Source: Platanthera guangdongensis
Lineage: Eukaryota > Streptophyta > Magnoliopsida > Asparagales > Orchidaceae
DNA length: 64,000 bases
Reading direction: 5' to 3'
Assembly (NCBI GenBank): GCA_039583875.1
Contig: CM077152.1
Coordinates: 22,729,538 to 22,793,537 of the forward strand
Under the pieces are notes generated by a model. The model saw only the letters and a program-made list of their open reading frames with translations, was not told the DNA's origin and made no database searches. The stretch's first letter is position 1. Each line of letters starts with the position of its first letter. The translations under genes and the position numbers were made by a program. This document shows positions 21,690 through 33,403 of the stretch, one piece after another.

Positions 21690-22281
21690 TGGAGAAATTG
21701 TCTTAATGGTCCAAGATATTAGTTCAAAAAGATGGAGGTATTGATAAAGATGTGACACAGAGAACCCAAGCGGGTTGGCGAGGGATCTTATGTAATCGTA
21801 AAGTACCATTAAAAATTAAAGGCAAGTTTTACCGTACTGCAATTAGACCAACAATACTCTATGTTTCCGAGTGTTGGGCGTTGAATTGTGTACATGAGCA
21901 AAAAATGGAAGTTGTGGAGATGAAAATGCTTAGGTGGATGTGTGGACACACACGACTGGATAAAATTAGGAATGAATGTATCAGAGGTAAGACAAGAGTA
22001 GCATCAATTGCAGAGAAGATGCGAGAAACTCGACTAAGATGGTTTGGACACGTACAAAGGAGACCATTAAAAGCACTTGTTAGGCGTTGTGAGAGTCTAG
22101 TTACTAGGCATGTTAAACGAGGGAGGGGTAGACCAATGAAGACTTGGAATGAAACTTTAAGGAAAGACGTGATGTACTCAGGCATTAGTGAGATCATGAT
22201 TAAAGATAAGGCACAATGACGACAAAGGATCCATATAGTCGACCCCACTATAGTAGGATAAAGGCTCGAGAGTTGTTGTTG
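21690..22281 (+). pseudogene. RTE-type LINE, 5'-truncated 3' end of the reverse transcriptase ORF
   Basis: The frame reads VQKDGGIDKDVTQRTQAGW, later LYVSECWAL, MEVVEMKMLRWMCGHTR, RETRLRWFGHVQRRP and GRGRPMKTW. This is the well-known C-terminal tail of plant RTE LINE proteins. An in-frame TGA after KDKAQ precedes RQRIHIVDPT, which normally continues the protein, so the copy is broken. The element ends in GTTGTTGTTG at about 22272-22281, the usual RTE microsatellite tail. The endonuclease and catalytic RT domains are absent because of 5' truncation. Confidence 0.88.
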
Positions 22282-22698
22282 TCATATCTAATAAACCAAA
22301 TGTCTCCAAAGTTCTACAATAGAAATTTCTTATTTTCATGTTACTCAACACATATCTCTTGTTCCATTCAATTTGTTCTCTTTCCCCCCAATTTTGTTTT
22401 TTTGAATTTATTACATTGTTCACAACCATAACCAACATACTATTAAATTGGATCCTAAAACTAGTAAATGTGTCTGCATAGGATAACCACATACTCAAAA
22501 GAGCAACAAGTCTACTCTTCCGCTCTACATGTTTTTGTTTCCATGAATTTTGCTTTCCTCGAGATCCAATCATATTTTTCCAAAGACTTCCTCTCACGAG
22601 GAGCATTTATATGAAGACAAATCTTAGGATTTAGTCGCAAATTCGCCATAATCTTCTTTTATTTCAGTTCCTCGCCAAAATATAAATTATTGAATCCA
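22282..22698. other. AT-rich intergenic DNA
   Basis: No gene seen. Confidence 0.4.
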
Positions 22699-23215
22699 GA
22701 CATCCAACTCAAAATCAATTGATAAAGTGTAAAGAGGCTCAAGTGCTTGTAAAGCACACATGGACATGTAATACCCTATGTAGGAGTATTCAAATTCACA
22801 AACTAGATATAACTTCAACAGATGGGACCAAAGAGCGGGGTACACAATTTTGGATCACATAGAGGAATACACGTGTATACAACACAATACATGGCCATTG
22901 GGATAATATTTCAACATGCCCACTCTTGTGGATTCTTGTGGATACATTATGTGAAGACATAGGAGCGTCGTCAACAACCCAGCTCGGATATCATATCAGA
23001 ACTCAGACATCCAACTCAAAATAAATCAGTAAAGATTGAAAAGCCCCAAAGCCTTATGAAGTACACAAAGCGCATGGAACACCCGGTATGCGTATATTCT
23101 TATTCTCACATCGGGTAGAATTCCAACATGTGCAAACCAATGCATGGGATAATATAATTGTGAACCACATACAATAATCCATGCTGATACAACACGATAA
23201 TCAATGCCACCGAGC
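22699..23215. repeat. Diverged tandem repeat, two ~300-bp units
   Basis: Both units start GACATCCAACTCAAAAT (22699 and 23006) and share AAAG...CACA...GGACATG/GCATGGA, then a similar TACAACACAAT/TACAACACGAT block. This is probably retroelement-derived. Confidence 0.5.
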
Positions 23216-23514
23216 CAATTAAACCACACATAGCATTAAAAATACTGGAAATATAGGGAACTAACGCATGACTGAACAAGCAAATTTTGTTTGTGTATTC
23301 ACTATGCAAAAAAAACCTTTCGTTGTTGACAAACCTAATACTCTATCATGCCAGAATTATGAACCAAGTAATGTTGGGAAACCTAATACTCTGTCCTGCC
23401 ATGATTATAAACTAAAGCCTAATTGATGCGGCGCAGAGATGAGAATAAGCTTTGGGCCCATTCGGGGCTGATTTGACTACTTCCCATATATGACGTCCCC
23501 GGATCAACGATCCA

Positions 23515-24357
23515 TCTCCATGGACGCGTCCGGATTGGCGTTACGAATCAATTTCATATATAGCTTTGTGTTTTTCGGGTTTTATTTCATGTAGTTTTGG
23601 CCTCGAGACCACCGGCCAATCATAGCCGTTGATTTCGGGTGCCCTAATTTCAGATTCTTATAAATAGGATATTTAGGGCTGCAGTTTTCTTGTTGTTGAA
23701 TGTTTGGAGAAGAAATCCCTTCATTCCGGTGATCTCCGCGATGCCGACTCCGTGGAACCCCTTGGTGATGACACCTCGGGTAAAGTTTTTGTATCTTTGT
23801 ATCTTCTTCCTCCCCCACCCTTCAACTTTTCATTTTTTGTTATCCAGTCGTCGTCCTCCCTTTTCCTCTCTACAACCACTGCCCTTTGAAGCCTCCCAGT
23901 CCAGGACCAGCTACTCCACATTTTCCTCTCCCAGACCAACCACCGACCACCACAAAACAGCCCACCAGCTTCTATTTTCTATCAATAAGAAATTCCCATC
24001 AATTTTCATGTCTACTGTTGGATGAAATTTATTATTCATCATATAGTTTTTTTCCCCTATCCCAGCCGCCAGCCATCCTTCCCTGCCGCCATTTTCCCTT
24101 GTCTTCCTAGCAGGAACCGCTGACTGTTGCCCCTTTTTTTCCTCCCAGCAAAAAGGCTGCCTCCACCATCCTAATCCCCCCCCTCCAGCCATCCTACCAT
24201 CAGGCTGCCACCCAACTATCCCCATATCTAGCAACCATACAACTTCAGTTTTCCTTCCAGCACTCTTCCCTCTGGCCGCCACCTATTTCCACCCGTCGAG
24301 CCACCTCCCACCGCCTATTCACCACCGGAACCCCTCCGTGAGCCCTCCAACGTTTCG
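23515..24357 (+). repeat. Promoter-like tandem unit 1 of 3 (843 bp)
   Basis: Starts TCTCCATGGACGCGTCCGG. A TATA box (TATAAATA, 23659-23666) lies within CAGATTCTTATAAATAGGAT, followed by a C/T-rich segment. Long frames in it are shared as non-coding repeats by all three units. Confidence 0.85.
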
Positions 24358-25193
24358 TCTCCATGGACGCGTCCGAATTGGCGTTACAAATCAATTTCAT
24401 AGATAGCTTCGTGTTTTTCGGGTTTTATTTCATGCAGTTTTGGCCTCGAGACCAACAACCAATCATAGTCGTTGAATTCAGGTGCCCTAATTTCAGATTC
24501 TTATAAATAAGATATTTAGGGCTGCAGTTTTCTTATTGCTGAATGTTTTGAGAAGAAATCTCTTCATTCCGGCGATCTCCTCCGCGGTGCCGACTCCGAG
24601 GAACCCCTTGGTGTCGACTCCTTGGGTAAGGTTTTTGAATCTTCCTCCTCCCCCACCCTCCAACTTTCCATTTTTGCTATCCAGCTGCCGACCTCCCTTT
24701 TCCTCTCTACAACCACTGCCCTTTGAAGTCTCCCCGTCCAGGACCAGCCACTCCACCTTTTCCTCTCCCAGACCAACCACCAGCCACTACAAAACAGCCC
24801 ACCAGCTTCTATTTTCTGTCAATAAGAAATTCCCATCAATTTTCATGTCTACTGTTGGATGAAATTTACTATTCATCATATAGTTTTTTCCCCTATCCCA
24901 GCCGTCAGCCATCCTTCCCTGCCGCCGTTTTCCCCCGTCTTCCCTGCTGGAACTGCTGACTGCTGCCCCTTTTTTTCCTCCCAGCAAAAAGGCTGTCGCC
25001 ACCCTCCTAATCCCCCCCCTCCAGCCATCCTACCATCAGGCCGCTACCCAACTATCCCCATATCCAGCAACCACACAACTCCAGTTTTCCTTCCAGCACT
25101 CTTGCCTCTGGCCGCCACCTATTCCCACCCGTGGAGCCACGTCCCACCGCCTATTCACCACTGGAACCCCTCCTTGAGCCCTCCAACGTTCCG
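24358..25193 (+). repeat. Promoter-like tandem unit 2 of 3 (836 bp)
   Basis: Same order as unit 1, with TATAAATA at 24502-24509. By eye it is roughly 90% or more identical to its neighbours. Confidence 0.85.
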
Positions 25194-26022
25194 TCTCCAT
25201 GGACGCGTCCGGATTGGCGTTACGAATCAATTTCATATATAGCTTTGTGTTTTTCGGGTTTTATTTCATGTAGTTTTGGTCCCGAGACCAATGAAAAATC
25301 ATAGCAGTTGATTTCGGGTGCCCTAATTTCAGATTCTTATGAATAGGATATTTAGGGCTACAATTTTCTAATTGTTGAATGTTTGGAGAAGAAATCTCTT
25401 CATTCCGGTGATCTCCTCCGCGGTGCCGACTCCGTGAAACCCCTTGGCGACGACTCCTTGGGTGAGGTTTTTGTATCTTTGTATCTTCCTCCTCCCCCAC
25501 CCTCCAACTTTCCATTTTTTGCTATCCAGCCGCCTGACTCCCTTTTCCTCTTTCCAACCACTGCCCTTTGAATCCTCCCCGTCCAGGACCAGCCACTCCA
25601 CCTTTTCCTCTCCCAGACCAACCACCAACCACCACAAAACAGCTCACAACCTTCTATTTTCTGTCAATAAGAAATTCCCATCAATTTTCATGTCTACTGT
25701 TGGATGAAATTTACTATTCATCATATAGTTTTTTCCCCTATCCCAGCCGCCAGCCATCCTTCCCTGTAGCCGTTTTCCCTTGTCTTCCCTGCTGGAACCG
25801 CTGACTGCTGCCCATTTTTTTCCTCCCAGCAAAAAGACTGCCGCCACCCTCCGAATTCCCCCCTCCAGCCATCCTACCATCAGGCCGCCACCTAACTATC
25901 CCCATATCTAGCAACCACACAACTCCAGTTTCCTTCCAGCACTCTTCCCTCTGGCCGCCACTTATTCCCACACGTGGAGCTACCTCCCACCGCCTATTCA
26001 CCACCAGAACCCCTCCTTGAAC
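25194..26022 (+). repeat. Promoter-like tandem unit 3 of 3 (~829 bp)
   Basis: The TATA box is changed to TATGAATA (about 25338-25345). The unit ends as it meets the CCCTTTGACGGTTCGTGAAG block that begins the LTR-shared region. Confidence 0.85.
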
Positions 26023-28078
26023 CCTTTGACGGTTCGTGAAGGAAGTCCTCTCTGAATTAGGGTTTTCCCCTAACCGAGCGCCGTCAAGTCACTGTGTCCG
26101 CGTGGGAATCTCTTCTCCCCTCACCTTTGAGGGAGGTGAATTTCTTAGCCGTTCATGATTTAGCTATGTATCGAATCATGTCTGTGTTAACGTAATGAAT
26201 CCTACTTTGTCTCTTTCGTTGTTCATATACAGGTTCGATTAAGGTTTCTAAATCCTGTTTGCGTCGCTTAGCCGCCTCCGTCAGATTCAGCCTCCTTCAG
26301 GCAAGTAAAGACCTATCTCTCTTTTGCAAGCATTGTGTGTAATTTAATGTCTCTGTTCTTTGATTCATGACTGCATTTCGGTATATGTTGATCTGTTAAC
26401 GGATTTGTATCCTAACTGTTTTGTTTGATCTTACAATTCTTTGATTTCACCCTGGAGCATTTGGTTTATCAATAAGTTTAGATCATGAATACTCAGTCTG
26501 ATAAGTTACTAATTTAGGCTCCGTTTGGGGGGACTTATTTTCACCGGTCAAGCGGTCATGACCGCATGAACCGGGACTTATTTAAGTCCCGGTTCATGCG
26601 GTCATGACCGCTTGACCGGTGAAAATAAGTCCCCCCAAACGGAGCCTTAGTCTATAATATGTTTGAAATTACTTGAATTTGTGATTATGAGCAATTTTTA
26701 GATTGATATACACTTAAATGAAGGATTTTAGTTGGATATTTACTAGGGCGAATGATTTGAACTATTTTGATGAATAGTGAGAAGATTGATAGAATATTGA
26801 GCACGAACAACAACTGTCATGATAATAATTGTAACAAATTCTGGAGAGCAAATATATGTTTTGTTGTTTTTATATCATGCTCGTAGAGAACACATGTTTG
26901 CTTAGAAGATAATTGTATCTTGGAATGAATCAATCTAAATAAATATTAAGTGTCCTAGAAAATGAGGAAATGTAATCTCGAAACCACAAAATCATACAGG
27001 TCTATCTAGTTCTTTTTGCGTCACCGCATCTTGTTTCTTATGTCTGTCATTAAATCTTGTGTCATCGAATTTTTGTGTCATCGAATCTGGTTTCGTATGT
27101 CTGTTTGAGTAAAATTTATTCTTGGTCAGGTAGCTCACTTTAAGTATTTTCGTTTCCGTTAAAAATCACCTAAGTATGAAATTCAAAAACAAATCCGTAG
27201 TTGTAAGCAAATCCTTAAACTGTAGCGTCTAACTGGGCATCTGTCTGTCGTCATGGTCACGACAAGCAGGATTACTTTTCTGACGAGACTTGTACGCAGA
27301 TCTGATCGTGAACCATGAGCGCCCGTTATAGCACCTACACCCATCATCGATCGCGGCTTACAACATATTACATGAATAATTTTAGGCTATACTCCGGAGT
27401 AGTCTAATAAAACTAATTTGTTCTGTTTACCTCTTTTGTTTGCTGGTCATCGAATAGTTTTGGTTCATGAGAAACTGTTACACTCATGCTTTTCTGCTTT
27501 TGTTACTGTTCTATACTTTATTCTGCTCGCCATGTTTATTTCAATGTTGTGCGGCTTTTATTTTGTGTTTTGGAATTGTCTTAGCTTTCGTGTCAACGCT
27601 GCCAGGTTCCTGAGCCCGATCTGCATCAAGCTTCTACTTTTTGATGATTGATCTTCTAGCCGTGTCAGGTTTGATGTATTTGATTCATTTCTTTTACTGT
27701 CAGATGTTTTCTTTATGTGATAATTATGAACAGTAATACATGAACAACTGCTAGTCTATTAAATATTATGTACTATAATTTGATGTTAATGCATGTGCAT
27801 GCTCTTTTGAATCATAATTGCATGAAATATATAGTAGTACCATGTAAAAATATGAATTTTACAAGACACATGTGCATATAAAATTCACACTATTCTAAAC
27901 TCAAAAAACTTCCGCAAATAAAAAAAACAATTTGTTTTCTCCAAAAATAACTACCTTCAAACTATTTTCAGCATTCTCTGCATCCGGCTTAGCAGACATG
28001 GATTTATTTCCGCCCATGCCGGTGGCATCACGGTCCGCCCGAAGAGCACTCTGACTTTTGTCGAGACGGGTCGTGACA
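26023..28078 (+). mobile_element. 5' LTR (R-U5 side) of a deleted gypsy-type element
   Basis: Homologous to 29965-31640 over about 1.7 kb from CCCTTTGACG onward, ending TGACA two bases before a primer-binding site. The region upstream (23515-26022) is not homologous to the corresponding part of the 3' LTR (29191-29964). So the 5' LTR is either chimeric or its U3 was replaced. Confidence 0.65.
26517..26646. mobile_element. Palindromic Tourist-like MITE copy 4, 130 bp, with empty site elsewhere
   Basis: Nearly perfect palindrome from GGCTCCGTTTGGGGGGACTT inward through GGTCAAGCGGTCATGACCGC. TTA flanks both sides (26514-26516, 26647-26649). The paralogous LTR has the unoccupied site at 30458-30460 with a single TTA. 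Confidence 0.92.
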
Positions 28079-28080
28079 GT

Positions 28081-28096
28081 TGGTATCAGAGGGAGG
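28081..28096 (+). other. Primer-binding site, initiator tRNA-Met type
   Basis: TGGTATCAGAGGGAGG follows the LTR end TGACA by two bases. Confidence 0.8.
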
Positions 28097-29181
28097 TTAG
28101 AGAGGTTGAACATCTATAGATAAATTGTTTTATAAATTACACATATTTTGAATTTTTTAATTTAAATATATATATGCATGCATCATTTCTTCACTCACTT
28201 GTCATTATCTGTTGTTCGCGGCTGAAACACACACACACTCACTAATAAGCATGAGTAGTATGCACCTGAATGTTAAGGAGTTATGGGCAAACTTAACATT
28301 TTTGTGCATATGAATTTCCACTAGGCTATACACCGCTTGCGGATATTAAATTGTATGGGCGGTTTAATATTTTCAAGTGCGCTGACATTAGAGTCCTAAT
28401 ATGCATGACATTTTAAGTGATATGGGCGCTTAACATGGCATGTGTATCCATTCATTTGCATTCATATCATAAATCATTGCACAAGTATGAAGCCAAAAAC
28501 AACAATAATGATTGTACACACATAGATTTTCTATTTGATTGACATTGCACATGATCTCGGTATTGCACTTGCATGATTATTACCTACAGTTGTCCAATGA
28601 AAATGCTATAATTATTACATAATTTATGTACCTGACAGTAGGAAATGTGTTAGCATCTCTGATTTCAACTCCCCGATATTTGTAATTAGTTCTTCCTGTT
28701 TCGTGTGTCTGTTAATCTTATCTGGTCATCTTGTATCTCCATCTAGATAGTTTCTAAGTGTCAGTGACAAATGATGGTCTTCTTGCTAATTGCTCTGCTG
28801 AAATATTTCAGCGTTGTCTTGTGATTCTTCAACTCCAGTTTGACTCGCTTCTGTCGATACTCGAGTCTTGCCGCTCAATTTCGAGCTAACCGAAGACATT
28901 CATGTGTTTCCTGAAGCCAATCTTTTGTATCTGGCCGAACCTGCTAAGTCTAAAGAGTTCTCATGTGAACTTGAATCTGACCAGCGTTGCAAGTATCTGT
29001 AACTTTTTTCTTGATCATAGTAAGTTTTCGTGTCTGTTCTCCTTTCTATTTTAGTACATTCATAGTTAGTCTCCACGCCTTGATTTGCAATCCTCGATTG
29101 AATGAATGTTATCTGAATCTACACTATGAGAGACCCCGTTCAGAGAATTCTCAGAAAGTTTCGGGACGAAACTTCCTAAGT

Positions 29182-29190
29182 GGGGGAGAA
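29182..29190 (+). other. Polypurine tract
   Basis: GGGACGAAACTTCCTAAGTG followed by GGGGGAGAA just before TGTAACGACCC. This wording is standard at the 3' end of Tekay/Del-type elements. Confidence 0.8.
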
Positions 29191-31640
29191 TGTAACGACC
29201 CGATTTTTAGTATAATACTACTAATAATAATAAAATATATTAAAAAAATTATTTTTCCCCTACATAAAACCGAGCTCCCCTTGTTAATTCATTTTTATCG
29301 GCTAGGGCTTCTCTCCTGAGCCCGTCTCCCGCAAACCGTGCGCATCTCCGCTCCCGATTCCGCCTGTCCCCAGCGCCTCCTGCTCGCCGCCATCACCTCC
29401 TGCTTCTCCCTCTCTTCATTCTACTAAGGTCGAGGCCTCCTTCTCGTGCACTCCTTTCTTTGGCCGGCAACTCCAGCACCGCCCCCACTTCCTCGACGCC
29501 TTCTCCTCCTCTGCAAGGGGTCAGCAACCACCTGTTTCTCCTCAAGCCATCAGCAACAGCCCTCCCCGCTCCTTCCTCTTCTTCTTCGATCAGCAAGGGC
29601 CGTCGGCAGCATCCTTGGCCGACCCTCCTTCTCCGTCCAGCAAGGGAAGAAGCTCTTCCCTCCCCTCTAAAGCCTGCAACCCCTTTCTCTTCTCCTCTCC
29701 TCCAAGGGCCGGCAACCCTCCTTGTCTTCGTCTTGGCAGAGATTTGCGAGAAAGTATGCCTAGGGTTTGGTTCTTCGTCCTCCTTGAGCTCGGATTTGAC
29801 TTCTTAATGGTAAGAATCTTCCTCATTCACCCTTAATTAGAATTTTCTTGATTCCTAAATAATTTTTGTGCCCCAATTTGCGTACAACTTGTGTTTCATG
29901 ATTTTTGCCCCATAATAATCGGCTAATTCTCGTTGTAGATGTGTTCTCTTGTATCGTTCGTCGCACCCTTTGACGATTCGTGAAGGAAGTCCTCTCCGAA
30001 TTAGGGTTTTCCCCTAGCCGAGCGCCGCCAAGTCGCCGTGTCCGGGTGAGAATCTCTTCTCCCCTCACCTTTGAGAGAGGTAAATTTCTTAGCCGTTCTT
30101 GATTTAGCTATGTATCGAATCATGCCTGTGTTAACGTAATGAATCCTACTTTGTCTCTTTCGTTGTTCATATACAGGTCCGATTAGGGTTTCTAAATCCT
30201 GCTTGCGTTGCTTAGCCGCCTCCGTCAGATTCAGCTTCCTTCAGGCAAGTAGAGACCTCTCTCTCTCTTGCAAGCATTGTGTGTAATTTAATGCGTTTGT
30301 TCTTTGATTCATGACTGCATTTCAGTATATGTTGATCTGTTAACGGATTTGAATCCTAACGATTTTGTCTGTTCTTACGATTATTTGATTTCACCCTGGA
30401 ACGTTTGGTTTGTCAATAAGTTTAGATCTTGAATACCCAGTCTGATAAGTTAATAATTTAGACTATAATATGTTTGGAATTACTTGAATTTGTGATTATG
30501 AGCAAGTCTTAGATTGATATACACTTATATGAAGGATTTTAGTTGGATATTTATTAGGGCAAATGATTTGATCTATTTTGATGAATAGTGAGAAGAATGA
30601 TAGAATATTGAGCACGAGCAACAATTGTCATGATAATAATTGTAACGAATTCTGGAGAGCAAATATATGTTTTGTGTTTTTATATTATGCTCGTAGAGAA
30701 CACATGTTTGCTTAGAAGATAATTGTATCTTGTAATGAATCAATCTAAATGAATATTATGTGTCCTACAAAATGAGGAAATGTAATTGTATCACCCGCGA
30801 ATACTTGAAATCACAAAATCATACATGTCTATCTAGTTCCTTTTGTGTCACCGCATCTTGTTGTTTATGTCTGCCATCAAATCTTGTGTCATCGAATTTT
30901 TGTGTCATCAAATTTTTGTGTCATCGAATCTAGTTTTGTATGTTTGTCTGAGTAAAATTTATTCTTGTTCAGATCGCTCACTTTAAGTATTTTCGTTTCC
31001 ATAAAAAATCACCTAAGTATGAAATTCAAAAACAAATCCGTAGTTGTAAGCAAATCCTTGAACTGTAGCGTCTAACTGGGCATCTGTCTGTCATCATGGT
31101 CACGGCAAACAAGATTACTTTTCCGACAAAACTTGCATGCAGATCTGATCGTGAACCATGAGCGCCCGCTATATCATCTAAACCTTCATCGATCGCGACT
31201 TACAGCATATTACATGAATAATTTTAGGTTATACTCCGAAGTAGTCTAATAAAACTAACTTGTTCTATTTACCTCTTTTGTTTGCTGGTCATTGAATAGT
31301 TTGCTTCATGAGAAACTGGTACACTCATGATTTTCTGCTTCTGTTACTGTTCTATACGTTACTCTGCTTACCATGTTTATTTCAATGTTCTGAGACTTTT
31401 CCTTTGTGTTTTGCAATTGTCTTAGCTTTCGTGTCAGCGCCGCCAGGTTCCTGAGCCTGATCTGCATCAAGCTTCTGCTTTCCGATGATTGATCTTCTAG
31501 CCGTGTCAGGTTTGATGTTTTTGATTCATTTCTTTTACTGTCAGATGTTTTTTTATGTGATAATTATGAACAGTAATACATTGACAACTGCTAGACTATT
31601 AAATACTATGTACTATAATTTAATGTTAATGCATGTGCAC
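29191..31640 (+). mobile_element. 3' LTR of the deleted gypsy-type element, truncated
   Basis: Begins TGTAACGACCCG after the polypurine tract. Its first ~770 bp contain a C-rich leader and a possible donor (AATG|GTAAGAATC near 29808). The rest matches the 5' LTR until GCATGTGCA at about 31640, where similarity stops about 290 bp before the LTR end would be reached. Confidence 0.7.
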
Positions 31641-31641
31641 A

Positions 31642-32068
31642 ATGAAGTTAAAAGTTTGAAAACTCTCATAAGATAACAGTCATAACTTATCAAGATATAT
31701 TTCTAGTCACACAATGGAGATATTATGAGCCTTATTATGTTGTCATTTATTATTATTATGTTGATTATTGCCTTTATGACGTCTTCCAATTTACTCGCAT
31801 TTCAAGTATGTCGTTGATTTTTTATTTATTTTCATTTCAAGCCTGTCGTTTTATTTCCAATAAAAGACAATTATACGTTTATTTAAAGGACCCTTAGGTT
31901 TGTATTGGCACGAAAAGAATTAATTTGTTTCCTTCCTCTTGTGAGATATTCATAGCTCTCTCCTCTAACGAGCAAGTTTTGCTTAGGGAGTCGTGGTTCT
32001 GTCTCCACGGTATCCTCCCCTGTCGTCCTTTTCGCCTTCGGGTCCTTCCTCCGAGTAGGCCCGTAGCA
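31642..32068 (+). mobile_element. LTR-like sequence followed by a primer-binding site
   Basis: Ends CCCGTAGCA, three bases before TGGTATCAGAGCC. The left border is the break in the preceding LTR. No partner LTR was found. Confidence 0.4.
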
Positions 32069-32071
32069 AAT

Positions 32072-32084
32072 TGGTATCAGAGCC
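32072..32084 (+). other. Primer-binding site, initiator tRNA-Met type
   Basis: TGGTATCAGAGCC in plus orientation. It is opposite in strand to the nearby virus, so it belongs to a retroelement fragment and not to the virus. Confidence 0.7.
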
Positions 32085-32214
32085 ACCTCCCCACCACCGA
32101 AGCCGTTGTCTGTAAACCCTAAATCCTCCAAATTCGTCGGTTCTCTCCAGCGATCGACGTCTCAAACAATATTTTGATTCCGCTCCATTCTCGCACGCGT
32201 ACAACCTTTTGTCG

Positions 32215-32268
32215 ACGCCTCCAGTCGACGTAGGGCCTCCAGTCGACGTAGGGCCTCCAGTCAATGCA
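32215..32268 (+). repeat. 18-bp tandem repeat, three units
   Basis: GGCCTCCAGTCGACGTAG repeated, with the last unit diverged. Confidence 0.85.
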
Positions 32269-32624
32269 AGCTCTGTCTGCTCCGCCGATTGCGTCTACTT
32301 TTAGCGACGCTCTTTTCATCCCTTCCGCGTCGATTCAGCCGACAACCGGCCTCTTATTTCAATCGACAAGGACTTGGTACCTGCTTCTACGATCTGGAAC
32401 ATTGGAATGGACCGGGAGCGTAGAAGCAGAGACCAAGTCCACACTCTACCTTCACGCGCATGAATCCTCTTCTGCATAAGTTCTCATATCAAAGCCCCAA
32501 CAGTTACATACATATCACACATTCGTGCCTTTTCTTTTTCTTGATCCCATCAAAATTGGTAGCCTAGCAATCCGTTCCAACCTTTTTTCAATTCAATTAT
32601 TTCATTAATTAATCAATTATCAAA

Positions 32625-33101
32625 TTAATTAATTAATTTTGCCTTTCCATTTTGGGAACCAAACACTTGCTGTTTATCTAAGATAGTAATTAGGACCTTT
32701 GTTCCTAATCTTTTTCGTGCGAGTCCCTTTAATCCTATGACTATTAATCCAAGATGGACTAATTTTTTGTCTGTCTGTTTTATCTGGCTGACAGTATTTA
32801 AACTGACTAATTTTATATTATGGGAAGAGTTTGTAACGAGCAGTTCTTCTTCTCTATTAATCCTTAATAATTGAGTGTTAAAATTAAATCTGCCTACGTG
32901 GTATAACGTTTTTGGGTTGAGGAGGCTGATTTGATGGTTATTATATAATACTAAATCTTGTTCAACATCTAATACTTCTTCGAGGACTGTTTCTTTTTTC
33001 GGTTTTTGTTTTAGTAATTGTCCTAAAAAGGAGGGTGTGCCGACTTGGCTATTTTCCGATGTTACTGTTCGACTGGTTGTGGCTATTGTGTGAGAACTCA
33101 T
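32625..33101 (-). pseudogene. Endogenous caulimovirid ORF3, N-terminal part of the polyprotein (truncated)
   Basis: The minus-strand ATG at 33101-33099 overlaps the ORF2 stop as ATGA. After a serine/threonine-rich start, residues ~70-150 show the pattern of the movement-protein region that opens badnavirus/tungrovirus polyproteins (for example VHLGLIVIGLKGLARK and KVLITILDK). Only 158 codons remain. The frame then meets stops and AT-rich DNA near 32640, where the viral part ends. Coat protein, protease, RT and RNase H are absent. In living relatives ORF3 encodes all of these. It is a broken fossil copy with no complete virus in the window. Confidence 0.75.
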
Positions 33102-33403
33102 CTCTTTATAATGCCAAATTTGTATGGCTCGCTCTGTTTTGTATATTTTTCATTTCCTATTTTTAAGTCTTTTAATTGTCCTATTAGACCTTCGATTTGA
33201 GAGTCGTCTTTATAACCGTTTGGTTTTTGGATTATGGTTTCTATTTTGTTATGTAGCTGGATTAATAAGTGGATTATAGTATTATTTTGTCTGATCAGAA
33301 TTTTATCACTTTCACCCTGTGCGTCGTGGGTACTAAATCCAATTGAGTTTTTTAAATATAGATTTGTATACCTAATGACCTCTTTATATTCTGTTGATTC
33401 CAT
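33098..33403 (-). CDS. Endogenous caulimovirid ORF2-like, 101 aa
   Basis: The frame is open from ATG 33403 to TGA 33100-33098. Its first base is the last base of the ORF1 stop (TAATG) and its stop overlaps the ORF3 start (ATGA). Length, position and charged helical composition fit the small second ORF of badnaviruses and Rice tungro bacilliform virus, a virion-linked nucleic-acid-binding protein in that group. I see no diagnostic motif, so the name rests on order and overlap. It is intact here but part of a truncated genome. Confidence 0.7.
   Translation of the reverse strand: MESTEYKEVIRYTNLYLKNSIGFSTHDAQGESDKILIRQNNTIIHLLIQLHNKIETIIQKPNGYKDDSQIEGLIGQLKDLKIGNEKYTKQSEPYKFGIIKR

Larger units (their letters stand above)
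28079..29190 (+). mobile_element. Internal region of the deleted gypsy-type element (1.1 kb, no gag-pol)
   Basis: Bounded by the primer-binding site and a polypurine tract. No retroviral domain was found in any frame. A (AC)n stretch lies near 28230. An intact relative would carry several kilobases of gag-pol here, so the element is a non-autonomous deletion derivative. Confidence 0.65.

Noticed and set aside
22699..23215. Protein-coding gene in the tandem repeat
   Set aside because: Short unrelated frames only. The two units are diverged repeats without shared coding potential.
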